DNA of 64,000 bases from NCBI RefSeq assembly GCF_036711975.1, contig NC_091966.1:20033501-20097500 (forward strand), read 5' to 3'. Shown piece after piece: positions 44,549 through 55,261 of the stretch. The DNA comes from Onthophagus taurus (Eukaryota > Arthropoda > Insecta > Coleoptera > Scarabaeidae). The notes under the pieces were generated by a model, which did no database searches, was not told the DNA's origin, and saw only the letters and a program-made list of their open reading frames with translations. Position 1 is the first letter of the stretch; each line of letters opens with the position of its first letter. Made by a program: the position numbers and the translations under genes.

Positions 44549-44756
44549 GAACGTGTAGTTTTAATGTTTTAAATGTGTATGGTTGAAGTTTAAGCATCAG
44601 TCTTTGCAATCTTGAAGTTAATTTGTATAATGGTTTCTCACATATTGGTACTAATGGCTTATGACCCGTTTCAATCATTATATTTTGTCCATAAATATAT
44701 TCTTCAAATATAATATAAAAAATAATAAAATAATATAATAATAATATTAATATATT

Positions 44757-45240
44757 GTTTAGCACTTCTTGCAATGTTGACTCCCAACAGTCTCGCATTT
44801 TGTCTCCATTAAGCGGCTGTCAAAACAAAAGTGAAGTACGTAAAAATGTCTTCACGTACTACGTGAAGACATTTTTACTCCTTCGAGCCGGATTATTCAT
44901 TGTTTTTCTTAATTTTAGCTATGCCTAGGATGTCTAGCGCACCACGCATTTGCAGCTACGTGCCGTGTCAGCGTGTTTGCTTCATTTTTTATCAGCACAT
45001 TTGATGCCTCACCAATTTTCGTAACAAGTTGTTCCGCTATCCGTCTCTTTTCTTTATATATTTATCTTTCTTAGGGCCACTTTTACCACCTCTGGATAAA
45101 TTTATCCTATAGATAAACCCAGCTTTTAACCAATAAGAACGCTTAAAACCGTTGTAACCCTGGTAATTATACCTCGGATGGTTAATGAGGCAGATGGTAA
45201 AAGTGGGCTTTATTTTTATTTCAATCTCATTCATCACATC
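44757..45240. repeat. Repeat X, copy 2, with a near-perfect palindrome
   Basis: The uninterrupted copy of the element split at 36045-37905. At 44837-44877 it carries a palindrome with about 19-bp arms, GTAAAAATGTCTTCACGTA and its inverse, of which copy 1 has only one half. Non-coding; class unknown. Confidence 0.75.
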
Positions 45241-45415
45241 TGTGGTATTGTCGGTTAACATTAAACACTGTTATGGTTTGCTTAAATCACTCTATTAGCA
45301 ATTATTGTTTAAAAGAAAATAACAATCTGTTTGGTATATTATTTTAGTATGCATCCGTTCTCTGCAACGGTTGTAAAGTAACTTCTTTAACATGTTTTAA
45401 CCTGTTCTTTTTTAA

Positions 45416-45498
45416 CCCTAGAAAGATAACCTACGTCGAATCGACGTGTTCGATTGGTTATCTTTAACGTACTATAAAATATGGTTATCTTTCTAGGG
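45416..45498. mobile_element. 83-bp piggyBac-type MITE with TTAA target
   Basis: CCCTAGAAAGATAACC and its inverse GGTTATCTTTCTAGGG bound only 83 bp. TTAA occurs directly at both edges (45412-45415 and 45499-45502). Ends and target are the canonical piggyBac form. The centre contains GTCGAATCGAC. Confidence 0.9.
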
Positions 45499-45617
45499 TT
45501 AAGAGGCCGCCTCCCCCCGGCTGTCGCGACGCTGACGTAATATGAACTACATTTCTCCCTCACTAAAACAAAAGAAAACTATCAAAATTTACATTAATTT
45601 CGATACCTGCTAGGTAG

Positions 45618-45960
45618 TTAATGATTTCGAGGACGATTTCTTCTAAAAACTTCGTCTTCAGGTGGTGGAATCAAACAGTTGTCTTCAACAGGTATCTTCT
45701 CTATGTTCTGGTGTCTGTATTTGTGGTGATCATGTTTCGTTGAAGGTTCACTCACATCCGGTGGTGTTTCAATCGGCTCGAAATGTGGTGGATCAATTTT
45801 AGGTGATGGTACTCTTGGTATTTCATCGTCAACCGCTATCCTTCGACGTAGTTGATCTGCGTGTTTTCCTTTTAGTGTTCCATTTACATCCACTATATAT
45901 GAGTAAGGTCCTCTTTTTTCAATGATTGTATCAGCTGTTGACCCTTATTACCAACGCAAA
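45618..45960 (-). pseudogene. gypsy pol C-terminal fragment
   Basis: The minus frame gives IIEKRGPYSYIVDVNGTLKG, KHADQLRRRIAVDDE and a Pro-rich end, RRNRPRNH, at 45618. This is the chromodomain-like tail of a gypsy integrase. Nothing upstream is conserved. It is a different family from the relic at 39843-44745. Confidence 0.7.
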
Positions 45961-46332
45961 AATTTGAATATAGGTATACGTAATAATAAATATTGTAAAA
46001 ATTGTATGAGTTCTCAGAATACCTGTAAATATAACTTGACGAAATCGTGAGAAGTCTTGAACAAATGTCATCCAAGGTTTCCGAAAAACTCTTTACTGCA
46101 ACATGTAACGAAAAACTCTGTCGGTTCTATTGAAAACGTTTTATTAACTATTCTTCTCTCTGTCGCTGGTTGGATATTCAAGATCGCTTTGGATAATATC
46201 ATCGAACAAGAGCTTTGATCGATTCATGTAACATGATAGATGATATATGTAACAATGGCGCTTATTATATCTCAAATCATTATAAAAGATGGGAAGTCAA
46301 AGATATCCATTTTACCAGTATATGTGCTAAGT

Positions 46333-46557
46333 TTAGGTAAACGACTTTCTAGTACTTTAACTGGTTTTATTATCTTAAATCTTTAATATGTAGTGTCAAC
46401 TGTACTTCGGAATTAAATCGGTATTTAAGATTTTTAAAGTACTTAATTTTGTTATTGTTATTTTCATTTCTCATTAGGCATGCCATTATAGGCGAAACTA
46501 GTAAAACTTTTTCGATAATAAAACCAGTTAAAGTACTGCAAAGTTGTTTATTTAAAC
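46333..46557. mobile_element. Small MITE, about 42-bp inverted ends
   Basis: AGTACTTTAACTGGTTTTAT (about 46351) is matched in inverse near 46515-46540, with the outer parts also partly symmetrical. 225 bp, non-coding. Confidence 0.65.
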
Positions 46558-46569
46558 TAAATCAAATCA

Positions 46570-46805
46570 TTATGTCCTACGTTCTGATTCCTCGTTACCT
46601 TTTTCTATAACGACCAATTTTCGTTTGTCAGTTCCAGACATATTGGCGCAGCATACAATAGTATCCACTTTTTGTATCAAGTCAATGCAATATGTGAATA
46701 ACACAAGGATTCGTCTGGTGTAGCTCGATAATAAAGGCTGGTTTTGTCAGCATATAGATGTCTTCTGTACAGCATCTTTTCAAAGAACTTGGAATTTTCG
46801 CAGAG
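46570..46805 (-). pseudogene. pogo/Tigger transposase catalytic fragment
   Basis: The minus strand, in two frames, reads YADKTSLYYRATPDESLCY, then CCANMSGTDKRKLVVIEKG. These are the DDE-core motifs of Tigger transposases (NADETGLFY and CANMSGTDKRKL in relatives). K replaces the Glu next to the first Asp. It is probably part of the same element as the fragment at 49395-49810, separated by two LINEs. Confidence 0.75.
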
Positions 46806-46899
46806 TTGGCAAACAAGAAAATATTAAATTTTCGAACGCTATATTTAACAACACATAATTCTCTTATACAAGATCTTTACTCTAGGAAGAATGATTGAT

Positions 46900-47490
46900 T
46901 AAACTGGAATCCGAATGAGAATATATTAAATGACATATTATCATACGCGTTTGTGAGGTTAGGAGACGTGGGGAGCAGCTCTAGAAACCAAATTCAGGCC
47001 TCAATTTTTACCATGTCGGAGATGAGAACACAGGTGTGTATAAATTGGTGGAAAACGTTATCAAAGGTCGGGCAATTAGTTCATAAATAATCATTAATAT
47101 TGAAAATCTGTTGATGGAAACGGCTGCAATTTAGTATAAAAAACAGTTTAAAAGGACTTTTTTTGTTCACGTTATTTTATTTATGTTTTAAAATTTATTT
47201 TTAACATTCTTAATTAACTTACATTCACGAAAAACACAAATACAATGTTATCACATATTTACGTTTATTTTAAGTACTAAACCAGACAAAGCGCAATACA
47301 ACATTTTTGCGTTAAGATTTTAATTCAGAATCCAACGAAGAATGTAGTCACGCATAGCTTTTCCTTCAATTTATACACACTCTGAATACAGTACTAAGAT
47401 TGAACAAGACATTCTGTATCAAAATTATCCAGGTGTACGCATCAATTACCGCATCAAGATTGGCTTGAAGTCTGATGCTTCATAAACTGC
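46900..47490. other. Unassigned AT-rich DNA
   Basis: No gene, RNA or repeat could be supported. Sequence just before 47490 may be the decayed 5' part of the RTE LINE. Confidence 0.35.
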
Positions 47491-47496
47491 TCTTGG

Positions 47497-48310
47497 ATGC
47501 TTTGGTCTGGAAGAAAGAAATGTCAGGGGGGGCAAGCACTAAAAGAATGCAGAGTTGATTATCGATGCACCAAGCTTATTTACAATATCTACAAAAATGC
47601 TACATTGACGGTAAAATTGTATGAAAGTACTGACCGAATACCCATTGGACGTGGAGTAACATTGGAGAGTGGATTTAAAGAGGTGAATTGTACTCAACAA
47701 GGCGTAAACATTAATGGCAAATACCTCAGTAATTTGCACTTCGCGGACTTCATCTCTTCGAATAGTCCTGAAGAGATGAAACTAATGCTGAACGAATTAC
47801 TGGAAGTGTGTAATAGCTGGGCTAGATCTAGATATCTCATGTTGATATCTAGCCAGTGTTGCCATATGGAAATCAAAATTTAAGACCAATCTTGTTTCCA
47901 GTTCTAACATCAACATTGGTAATAATGAGGTTGAGAGGGTTGACAGCTGTGAGAGTGCGTACTGCCGGTTATAACATACGGCTCTGAAACTTTAACATTA
48001 ACGGTTGCCACTGCCAGGAAGCTCGAAGTAACGCAAAAAAAGTCCACAGACGAAACGAAGATCAACGAAGAAGAACTAGTGCAAATGAAGAATAAATAGT
48101 GGACAAAACGGTTGAATCTCCAATGTGATCTCCAATGAAGATCGCGAGTGGACAGACGGAGTACAGAAAGACCACCGCGTAGAGGATGCTGGACGGACAA
48201 CGTCAAAGGAATGACCAACAATTGAATTAAAACAGCACAAAACAAAAACGGATGGTACAGAATGGAGGGGGTCTATGTCCAATAATGAACGCAAAGGGCT
48301 GCTTAATTAA
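47497..48310 (+). pseudogene. RTE-type LINE, reverse transcriptase relic
   Basis: ALKECRVDYRCTKLIYNIYK, then VNINGKYLSNLHFADF (where the catalytic FADD has become FADF) and NSPEEMKLMLNELLEVCNSW, follow the order of RTE reverse transcriptases. 47960-48290 keeps the C-terminal TYGSETLTLTVATARKLEV and RRGCWTDNVKGMTNN motifs in broken frames. Part of the catalytic region (after RGV) is deleted. Confidence 0.85.
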
Positions 48311-48339
48311 GAGTTTATTGTATACAACAATCTGTCTAC

Positions 48340-49390
48340 AATTTTTTACATTGTTAAAATATTATTTTCACCCTCTACCCTCTTCCTCCATTTCCACACC
48401 CTCGGCTCCTCGGCCCAATCATCCCCTCATCCATCCCTTTGTCTCCTCACCCCCACAACCATTCTCATCCATCGTTTCCCCTCTCCCCCCTCTCCTAAGA
48501 TCTGCCCTCGGTCCATCTCCTCCTTCCTCAACTCACTGCACCCATTCAACATATGTTCCACGTGTCCCTGTCCCTGCACAGCCTACACCACCTCTCCTCA
48601 TCGGCCATCCAGTATCTGTTAGCTCTCTCCTCGTTTCCACAACGGAACCTAGCCACCAACTTCTTCCCTTCCTCATCTCCTTCCAATAACAAGTATCTAG
48701 GCAGCCCCTCCGTAATTATGTCCCTATACCTTTCGTTATACCTTCCCTCTTTTATTTGTGTCCTTCTTTCCTGTCTCTGCACATCTCGGTCCCTATCTTT
48801 CAACTCTCTCCACATCTCCCTACCCACCCTTCGTCTACTATTTATCTCAGTTACCGAGTAGCCCGCTCGTCTATAATAGTTGTCTCTGTTTCCTTTCCCA
48901 TATCTGATCTTTCCCTCTCTAATTTCCCTCCAATACTCCCCCAAGATCCCGCATTTTGGCCTCCCTTCTATTCTTTCTTCATATTTCACTGCCCTGCTGC
49001 CCGCCTCCACTCTGACCTTATCCACCTTTACCTCTTCCCTCACTATATCCTCCGGTGTTTCTCTCGCCACCCCAAGCACCCATCTCCAATATCTAGTTTG
49101 CACGTCCTCCAGCATTCCCTGCTCCCTTCATCCCCATACCTCTGCCCCATACATCATCACACTGCTAACCAGACCTTCAAACATAATCTTCCTCGCTGCC
49201 ATATTCCTTCCAAAGACTCTCTTCCCCCTACCCCATACTTGTCCCATCACCTTATTCGCCTTTTTTGCCATAGGTATCACATGCGTCCCTGTTGTCCTCC
49301 CTGAACACATACCCCAAGTAAGTATACTCCCTAACCTCCTCGATCTCCTTTCCCTCCCATCTCCAGTTTTCTATTCTTTTTCAAAGGGCT
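48340..49390 (-). pseudogene. LINE C-terminal fragment, strongly strand-biased in composition
   Basis: The minus frame 49310-49128 (KKANKVMGQVWGRGKRVFGR, SVMMYGAEVWG) is the end of a reverse transcriptase. 49115-48546 continues with RYWRWVLGVARETPEDIVRE, an Arg/Glu-rich helical stretch and a zinc-binding end with ARFRCGNEERANRYWM and WCRLCRDRDTW. A short stop region at about 49120 separates them. The plus strand is C/T-rich, so the coding strand is purine-rich. It splits the Tigger relic. Confidence 0.8.
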
Positions 49391-49394
49391 ACTT

Positions 49395-49810
49395 GATGAT
49401 GATGATTCTTAAGTTTGATGTTGTATTTTGTTTTCCATTGAGATAACCATCCATCTGTTGTTTTAAATTCGTTGTGTTCTAGTTTTTTCGCAATTTTCTC
49501 TGATTTCTTTTTTTAATACTGCACTGGTAACATTTACACCTCATCCACTAACTGCGGAAAACCATTTATCCAACGCTTCTTCAACTTCAGGATCTTTTTC
49601 ATCACGATTTCTTTTGGAAAGCCTTGTGCAATTTTTTTATTTGGTCCATCTTTCGCACAGGTTGTCTTCTTGTTGTAAAAGACGCACTACAGTACCCTTC
49701 GGTGTAGAAGTAATTTCTGCGAGATCACGAAGGCTTGTATTAGCTGGCTGGTTTTTAATTTTGTCCAACAGAACAATTTTATTTGAAAGACTTAAATCTC
49801 TTTTCTGCAT
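49395..49810 (-). pseudogene. pogo/Tigger transposase N-terminal fragment
   Basis: The ATG at 49810 (minus) opens MQKRDLSLSNKIVLLDKIKN, then TSLRDLAEITSTPKGTVVRL, a CENP-B-type helix-turn-helix. KDPEVEEALDKWFSA and, after a stop, NVTSAVLKKEI and TTDGWLS-like second-HTH sequence follow. The rest of the protein is displaced to 46570-46805. The protein would bind the terminal repeats of the element. Confidence 0.8.
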
Positions 49811-50029
49811 TTTACTTCGTCAACCGTAACACCCTGAAAAAATACCGACGGATAGACGAGTGCGTTTTCAACGACATAACAAACGGGTAAAACAGCGACC
49901 AACAGGCAAGCACATTTATTTCTGATAAATTACAAGTAGTTTTTACTGTGCCAGATGAGACGGGCGATGACCATATGGATACGACTCAAAAATAATCATT
50001 TTGACAGATATTGTTTGTCCCGATTAAAC

Positions 50030-50160
50030 GGAAAGCTGTCCCAATTAATCGATTAAAATATACATTAATTAGTTAGTTTGGATTTCGTTCTTTGAAATTT
50101 GTCCCAAATAAGCGGTTGTCCCGATCAACCGGTGTCCCAATTAAGAGGTACATTAAACCC
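50030..50160. mobile_element. pogo/Tigger right terminal region
   Basis: Repeated CCCAATTAA, CCCAAATAAGCGG and CCCGATCAACCGG motifs end at AAGAGGTACA. Short repeated sites of this kind lie at the ends of Tigger elements and match the transposase relic to the left. The opposite end was not located. Confidence 0.55.
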
Positions 50161-52100
50161 TAAATTAACAATCTAACTGAATTAATAGCAAGTTTATGAC
50201 AGAAAATGCTTTCTTATTTCAAGTATTTTTAAAGCAATTACCTTTAAGTAGACGTAACATCGTAAATATGAATAGTGTCGTACGCATTTGCGTAAAAACG
50301 ATGCGAAAAGTATAAATTGTAGTGATAAACAACGGCGTACTACGTAATGTAATAGAAGAAGTTGAAAGTAAAATAAATCAAGGAGATTTTACCGTCCTGA
50401 TAGGAATTTGCATAAAGCAGTTTGCGTGTGTTGCGCCGCCTACAAGAAATCCGACCAAGAAACGAGGTTAACTGTAATAATTAATTATATATACACCGAT
50501 ATCACTCGAAAACCAATACTATCTATTTTTCTTTTATACAGATAAAAATTACATTTAGATTAGAATGAAAATTAAATAAATATATCGAGATTATAATGTT
50601 AAAAATACTTTATTGTAGATTCAGTGCCCTGATTGATTTCCATTTCTCAATTTTTTTTTATTTTATATTAACGTTATTATTTACGGTTACGTAGTCATAT
50701 GTAAATTGCAAAAACAAATCATATGTGTAAATTAGGTGAAAATTTTATGTTAGCGCTATAAAAAATATTAAAATAAGTTGATTTCTAATCTAGAAATAAT
50801 TCTGTAAAATGTACTAAGCTTAAATATTATTTACATTCATTTCTTTCTTTTTATATTTAACATACAATAGATTTGTTTATTTATAATAACATCGATACTC
50901 TATTAAATACATATAAATATTTCTGTTAGATGGTATTATTAAGAGAAATTTTAATCATAAATACAGATTGATTACAAAGATTGCGAACTGGAGTATGATG
51001 ATATGTACAAGAAAACTTCATCTAATTTATATATTGGTTAATAAATTATTTTTGATTAATACAACGTAAAATTTGTACCTTTGTTTTTCATAAAATGACT
51101 TGAAATATCATTTGTAAAATTGGTTGCTCATTTCATTGATTTAAATTTAATAACTAACCCTTGATAACTGTATGTGTTGAATTTCCGTATATATTCCACT
51201 CTTCGTTGTTTTTATATTTTTCGGAATAGTTCGTTTCAAACTAGCGTCGTAAAAAGGATGATTTTTAAATAGTAAGTCATTAAGTAAGTTAAGAAATGCC
51301 TACTTTAATATAAATTTGATTTAAGTTTATTATTTTTTTATTATTACTTATGGCGTTTTACAATGGAACATTATTTTTGTTTTAATGGTACATTATGGAA
51401 GTAATACACAGATTGTTGAAGTGAATTGTATATACAAGTAAATTTATAGACCTGATGTATCTATGAGAAAATTGGCTTCTGAAAGAGATACAGGTATGCA
51501 AATATTGAAATAAAATAAATTGGTGAAATAGATAAAATTAAATTAAAATTTGCCATATTACTATTACATTAGTATTTTAACAAGATTAGGGCCGGTTGAA
51601 TAGTCGCCAGATAAATTCGAGATAAGTATTTCTCGGTATAACTTAAAAACTCAATTCTTTATCAGTTTAGTTTTTTATAAGATTTTTTATCAGTTTAATA
51701 TCGGTATATCAAGAACCGTCTGATGAAGAAATTGCGGCAAGGTTTATCGTAATCACTGAATATTTCTACCTTGTATTTGTGAATTTGAAATTTTTTGCCG
51801 CGCCATTTTCGTAACATCGCGAGTTAACGAAAGAAGTATCTGATTTTTCATAGTGCGACAACTTAATATTATAATTACTATTGGTTACAGAAAGTTTTCG
51901 AGAAAAATTACTTTAAAGTTTAACTACTTCAAATTTACTTGATATGACAAAAATAGCATTAGCCATGAGTAACCAATTATTTTAAACAATTTCCTAAGGT
52001 CAAAAAAATTATATCTTTACACCCGTTTCAGGGATTTTTCCATAAACCGTTTATAATGATTTTATCGCCTATATCTGCTACTTTACGGACCCACTGTATA
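50161..52100. other. AT-rich stretch with no supported gene
   Basis: About 1.9 kb without a long open frame. A short frame at 50350-50468 ends in VAPPTRNPTKKRG, but no start or splice partner is evident. TATCAGTTTA is duplicated near 51658 and 51690. Could be UTR or old intergenic DNA. Confidence 0.4.
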
Positions 52101-52529
52101 CAGGCTGGTCCGTTACTAATGGGACACAGAGCAACAGTGAATTCCTTACAGTAAATTGTTACGATTTAACCCAATTTATGTTAAACATACAGATTGTTAA
52201 AGTTAATACTTTATTTTCGTTTTTCTTTAATAGTTTCGTTTTCTCCTACATTACACAGCTCTACAACAAAAAAATTTTTTTTGTTGCTCTGGATATCTTT
52301 GCAAATTTTTATGTTTTCAAGTGCCCAGATTACGAAATATTCATGAAAGTACCGAATGTGCCCTTGTTTTTTTAATTTTTACATATCTTTTCATATACAG
52401 GCTGTCCCGAAACTCAACGTTAAGCGGGCACCGGTTGAGAGGCCAACCCATACCTGTTCTGGGTTTAATAACGCGTTTTTGGCAGAAAAACAGGCAATAA
52501 TATTTTTTAGGAAAAGAAAAATGGTAAGT

Positions 52530-52780
52530 ATAAGACGAAGGCTTTCACGGCCGGTGTGAATTAAACTAAAATTAGAACTAAAACTAGAACTAACACTAGA
52601 AACTTTCGGGTTTTGCCGTGCGTCTTTTAATAAAAGGTTTGAAAGGTTTGAACACTTCGAACCAGTTTCTGAAGAAGGTTGCAACATGGCATCCGAAACG
52701 TCAAACCTTTTATTAAAAGACGCACGGCAAAACCCGAAAGTTTCTAGTGTTAGTTCTAGTTTTAGTTCTAATTTTAGTTT
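52530..52780. mobile_element. Palindromic hammerhead-bearing element, copy 1, 13-bp target duplication
   Basis: AAAAATGGTAAGT is repeated at 52517-52529 and 52781-52793. Between them lies a near-perfect palindrome with arms GAACTAAAACTAGAACTAAC, then ACTTTCGGGTTTTGCCGTGC. A unique tail (CGAAGGCTTTCACGGCCGG) lies on the left and a central loop carries a hammerhead-like core. A 13-bp duplication is retroposon-like, not typical of TIR transposons. Confidence 0.8.
52665..52706 (+). ncRNA. Hammerhead-ribozyme-like motif in the palindromic element
   Basis: CTGAAGA (52669-52675) fits CUGANGA. Then GGTTGC pairs with GCATCC (one T-T mismatch) as stem II. GAAA at 52695-52698 is followed by CGTC, giving the ACGU stem III contact and a GUC cleavage triplet. 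GTTT before and AAAC after can form stem I. Activity is inferred only. Confidence 0.5.
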
Positions 52781-53519
52781 AAAAATGGTAAGTGTTATAC
52801 CATTTTGGAATCTTGACCAAACAGGCCATCTTTTAAAATAACTTACCAAGGGTGTTGTACTAGTCCTTTGTTTAGAAATCGTGTGTCAAACTTAAGAGAC
52901 ATAAATTCTTTCAACCTTAACTCAATCAAACTGATACTTTTTCTTGCAAAACTAACGACTTTTGTTGTTCGATCTGTGACTGCTATAGTAGCATGGTTCA
53001 CGAGGAATACATTATTAAAAAAATCACTATTAAATTGGGAACATTTCTGACCGTAGTACCTAAAGATATGATGTACGGGAACGATTTTTAACATTTTCAA
53101 AAATATGTCTATTACCAGTTAACTAAGAGACATAGAATTTTTTTCTTATTTTTACCAGAACAGGTATGGGTTGGCCTCTCACCCGGGTCCCGCTTGACGT
53201 TGAGTTTCGGGACACGCTGTATATTTTGAACAATTATCGGCTTATTAGTAATAAAATTTATTTTCCCAGTCAAGATAAGTCTTCTGTGCAACTTTTTCGC
53301 GCATACAAACATGACGTGATCCCCACTCTCAGACTCCTTGCTTCGCAGAACAGCTGAGATCTCAGTTATTTGACAATATTGAAGCACTTACACGTGAATC
53401 TGGATAAGTTGTCATGTGTTAATATTTTGTTTCAATTACTGAATGTCCATTCTAACATTTGTCTTGTCTTTTAAAACATGAGTTCATCACGATGAAAGTG
53501 TAAATATAGTAGCGATTTA

Positions 53520-55010
53520 TTTTGTTATATTTGCGGTGTTTATATAACAAAGAAACAAAAAAGAAATATCACAGACTTTGTCGAGGAGACTTATGTTGAA
53601 TATTTCGGTTTTCAAATGGACAACTAGATAAATGATGGGTTCCTCATAAAGTTTGTAAGTCCTGTGTTGAGTCTTTACGGTTGTGAAAAAAAGGAGAACG
53701 TTCTGATTAGACTGATTAGCCTAAGAATTATTTCGATGGTCGTTACTTTTGCGTAGTAGATGCTAAAGGTTTTAATCGAAATCAAACGTGGTGATATCCA
53801 GACTTACAGTCTACAAAATGTCCTGTTCTACAGAGTGAAAATCTCCCTCGGCCTATTTACGTTTCAAAGGTAATTCGCATGACCACAGAAACAATGATGT
53901 TGCCAAATTCACAGAAATCAGGACAGTCTACGACTGGAAGTGAATGGGAGGGTGAAACATCTACACCGAAGTTATTTTCTCAAAATGAACTCAGTGATCT
54001 TAATTTATTAAAACAAGGATCAGAACTGTTAGCCTCAAGATTGAAAGAAAAAAATTTATTGGCTCCAACAGCAACAATTACAACATACAGAACGCGAGAA
54101 AGTGAGTTATTACAATTTTTTAGTGTAAATGAAGGACTGGTGTACTGTAATGATATCGCGGAGCTGCTTCTAGACATGGGTTTAAAAGAATTCAAACCTA
54201 CTGAGTTGCGCCTTTTTATTGACAGTTGTAAAAGAAGTTTAAAATACATCTTACTGCACAATGGAAATAAATTTGCACCAATTACAATTGCCCATTCAAC
54301 AAAACTCAAAGAAGAATATGAAAATGTAAAATTAGTTTGAGGAAAAATTAATTACTCGGAGCATCAATGGCCTGTGTGGATTTGAAAATGGTTAATTTTT
54401 TACTTGGTCAACAAAGTGGATATACGAAATACCCTTGCTTCATTTGTATGTGGGACAGTAGAGCAAAGCAACTTCATTGGGAACAAGATGTTTGGTCTGT
54501 AAGAAATTCTTTAACTGTCGGTAATGTAATAAGGGAGCCGTTGGTGAGCAGAGACAAAATCATACTTCCACCATTACATATTAAGTTAGGAATGATAAAG
54601 CAATTTGTAAAATAGTTGGACAAGGAAGGAGATTGTTTTAATTACATTTGTAGAAAATTTCCGAAGCTTAGTATGGAAAAGTTGAAAGGTGAAATATTTG
54701 ATGGTTCTCAAATACGGCACTTGATGAAAGACGTAGATTTTATTAAAGTTATAACTTTAATATTAATATTAGTATCAAGTTACACTATCTCCGTAATCAT
54801 CTGGATAAATTTCCGGATAATTTAGGAAATTATAGTGAGGAACAGGGAGAGCGGTTCCACCAGGATCTAAATGTGATGGAGGAAAGGTATCAGTCGATGG
54901 GATTATCACATGATGGGAGATTACTGCTGGTCTTTAAAAAGAGATTGTCCCCTGAAAAATTATAAAAGAAAAGCTCATGAAAGGTGTTTTATGGAAATAT
55001 AACATAATAT
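53520..55010 (+). pseudogene. Uncharacterised transposon-associated protein family, broken copy
   Basis: The frame near 53540-53620 gives CGVYITKKQKRNITDFVEET, then YVEYFGFQ, a zinc-finger-like start. 53879-54340 includes SDLNLLKQGSELLASRLKEK, FFSVNEGLVYCNDIAELLLD and RLFIDSCKRSLKYILLHNGN. 54367-54825 includes DLKMVNFLLGQQSGYTKYPC, FICMWDSRAKQLHW, then ILPPLHIKLGMIKQFVK and DGSQIRHLMKD. 54785-55005 gives HYLRNHLDKFPDNLGNYSEE, QGERFHQDLNVMEERYQ and, shifted, MGDYCWSLKRDC. The order matches a large family of unannotated arthropod proteins seen next to repeats. Stops, frame changes and missing parts show a dead copy. Function is unknown. Confidence 0.7.
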
Positions 55011-55261
55011 ATGTTTTCGACATTTTTCTCTCTATTTACTTCGATGTATCCTGATTTTTCAAAACAAAACTGACATTATAAATATATCTGTTATTTTGTT
55101 TCTTGTTTTCCGATTTTTGTAATGTAAAATGAAAATAGAGATTTAAAAAAAACGAGAGCAAATCTTACAAGATCATTGATAGTTTCATAAATTGTGAGCA
55201 TAGATATATCCAAAATCAATCTTACATCTAAGGCAACAAAACCACTGTAGATCGCTACGGT

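Larger units (their letters stand above)
39843..44745 (-). pseudogene. Ty3/gypsy pol relic (RNase H to C-terminus), twice interrupted
   Basis: Reading the minus strand: RNase H at 44745-44558 (EEYIYGQNIMIETGHKPLV, SRLQRLMLKLQPY). After an insertion comes YLYVADIDRLSRDVAEIGQ at about 43355, then HSGHPGKERMQ (43050) and CDICNKY (zinc-binding). The integrase core 43007-42348 follows, with VGIDILDY, VYTDGAKYF and NGIAERAVK as its D, D, E. The C-terminal tail from 42276 is cut by a piggyBac and finishes at 39843 with TTRYGRKIVNNFKDL. Small stops and frame changes exist (near 43010 and 42347). Removing the inserts restores a readable order. Confidence 0.9.
52397..53216. mobile_element. R-family MITE, complete copy
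   Basis: The ends are inverted repeats of about 70 bp: GCTGTCCCGAAACTCAACGT, then AGGCCAACCCATACCTGTTC. A 251-bp palindromic element is nested in it. Without that insert it is about 555 bp. Shortened copies lie at 29461 and 58435. Confidence 0.85.

Noticed and set aside
48252-49446. Long Ser/Pro/Leu-rich plus-strand frames
   Set aside because: They are shadows of the LINE protein encoded on the minus strand, where RT and zinc-binding motifs are found.
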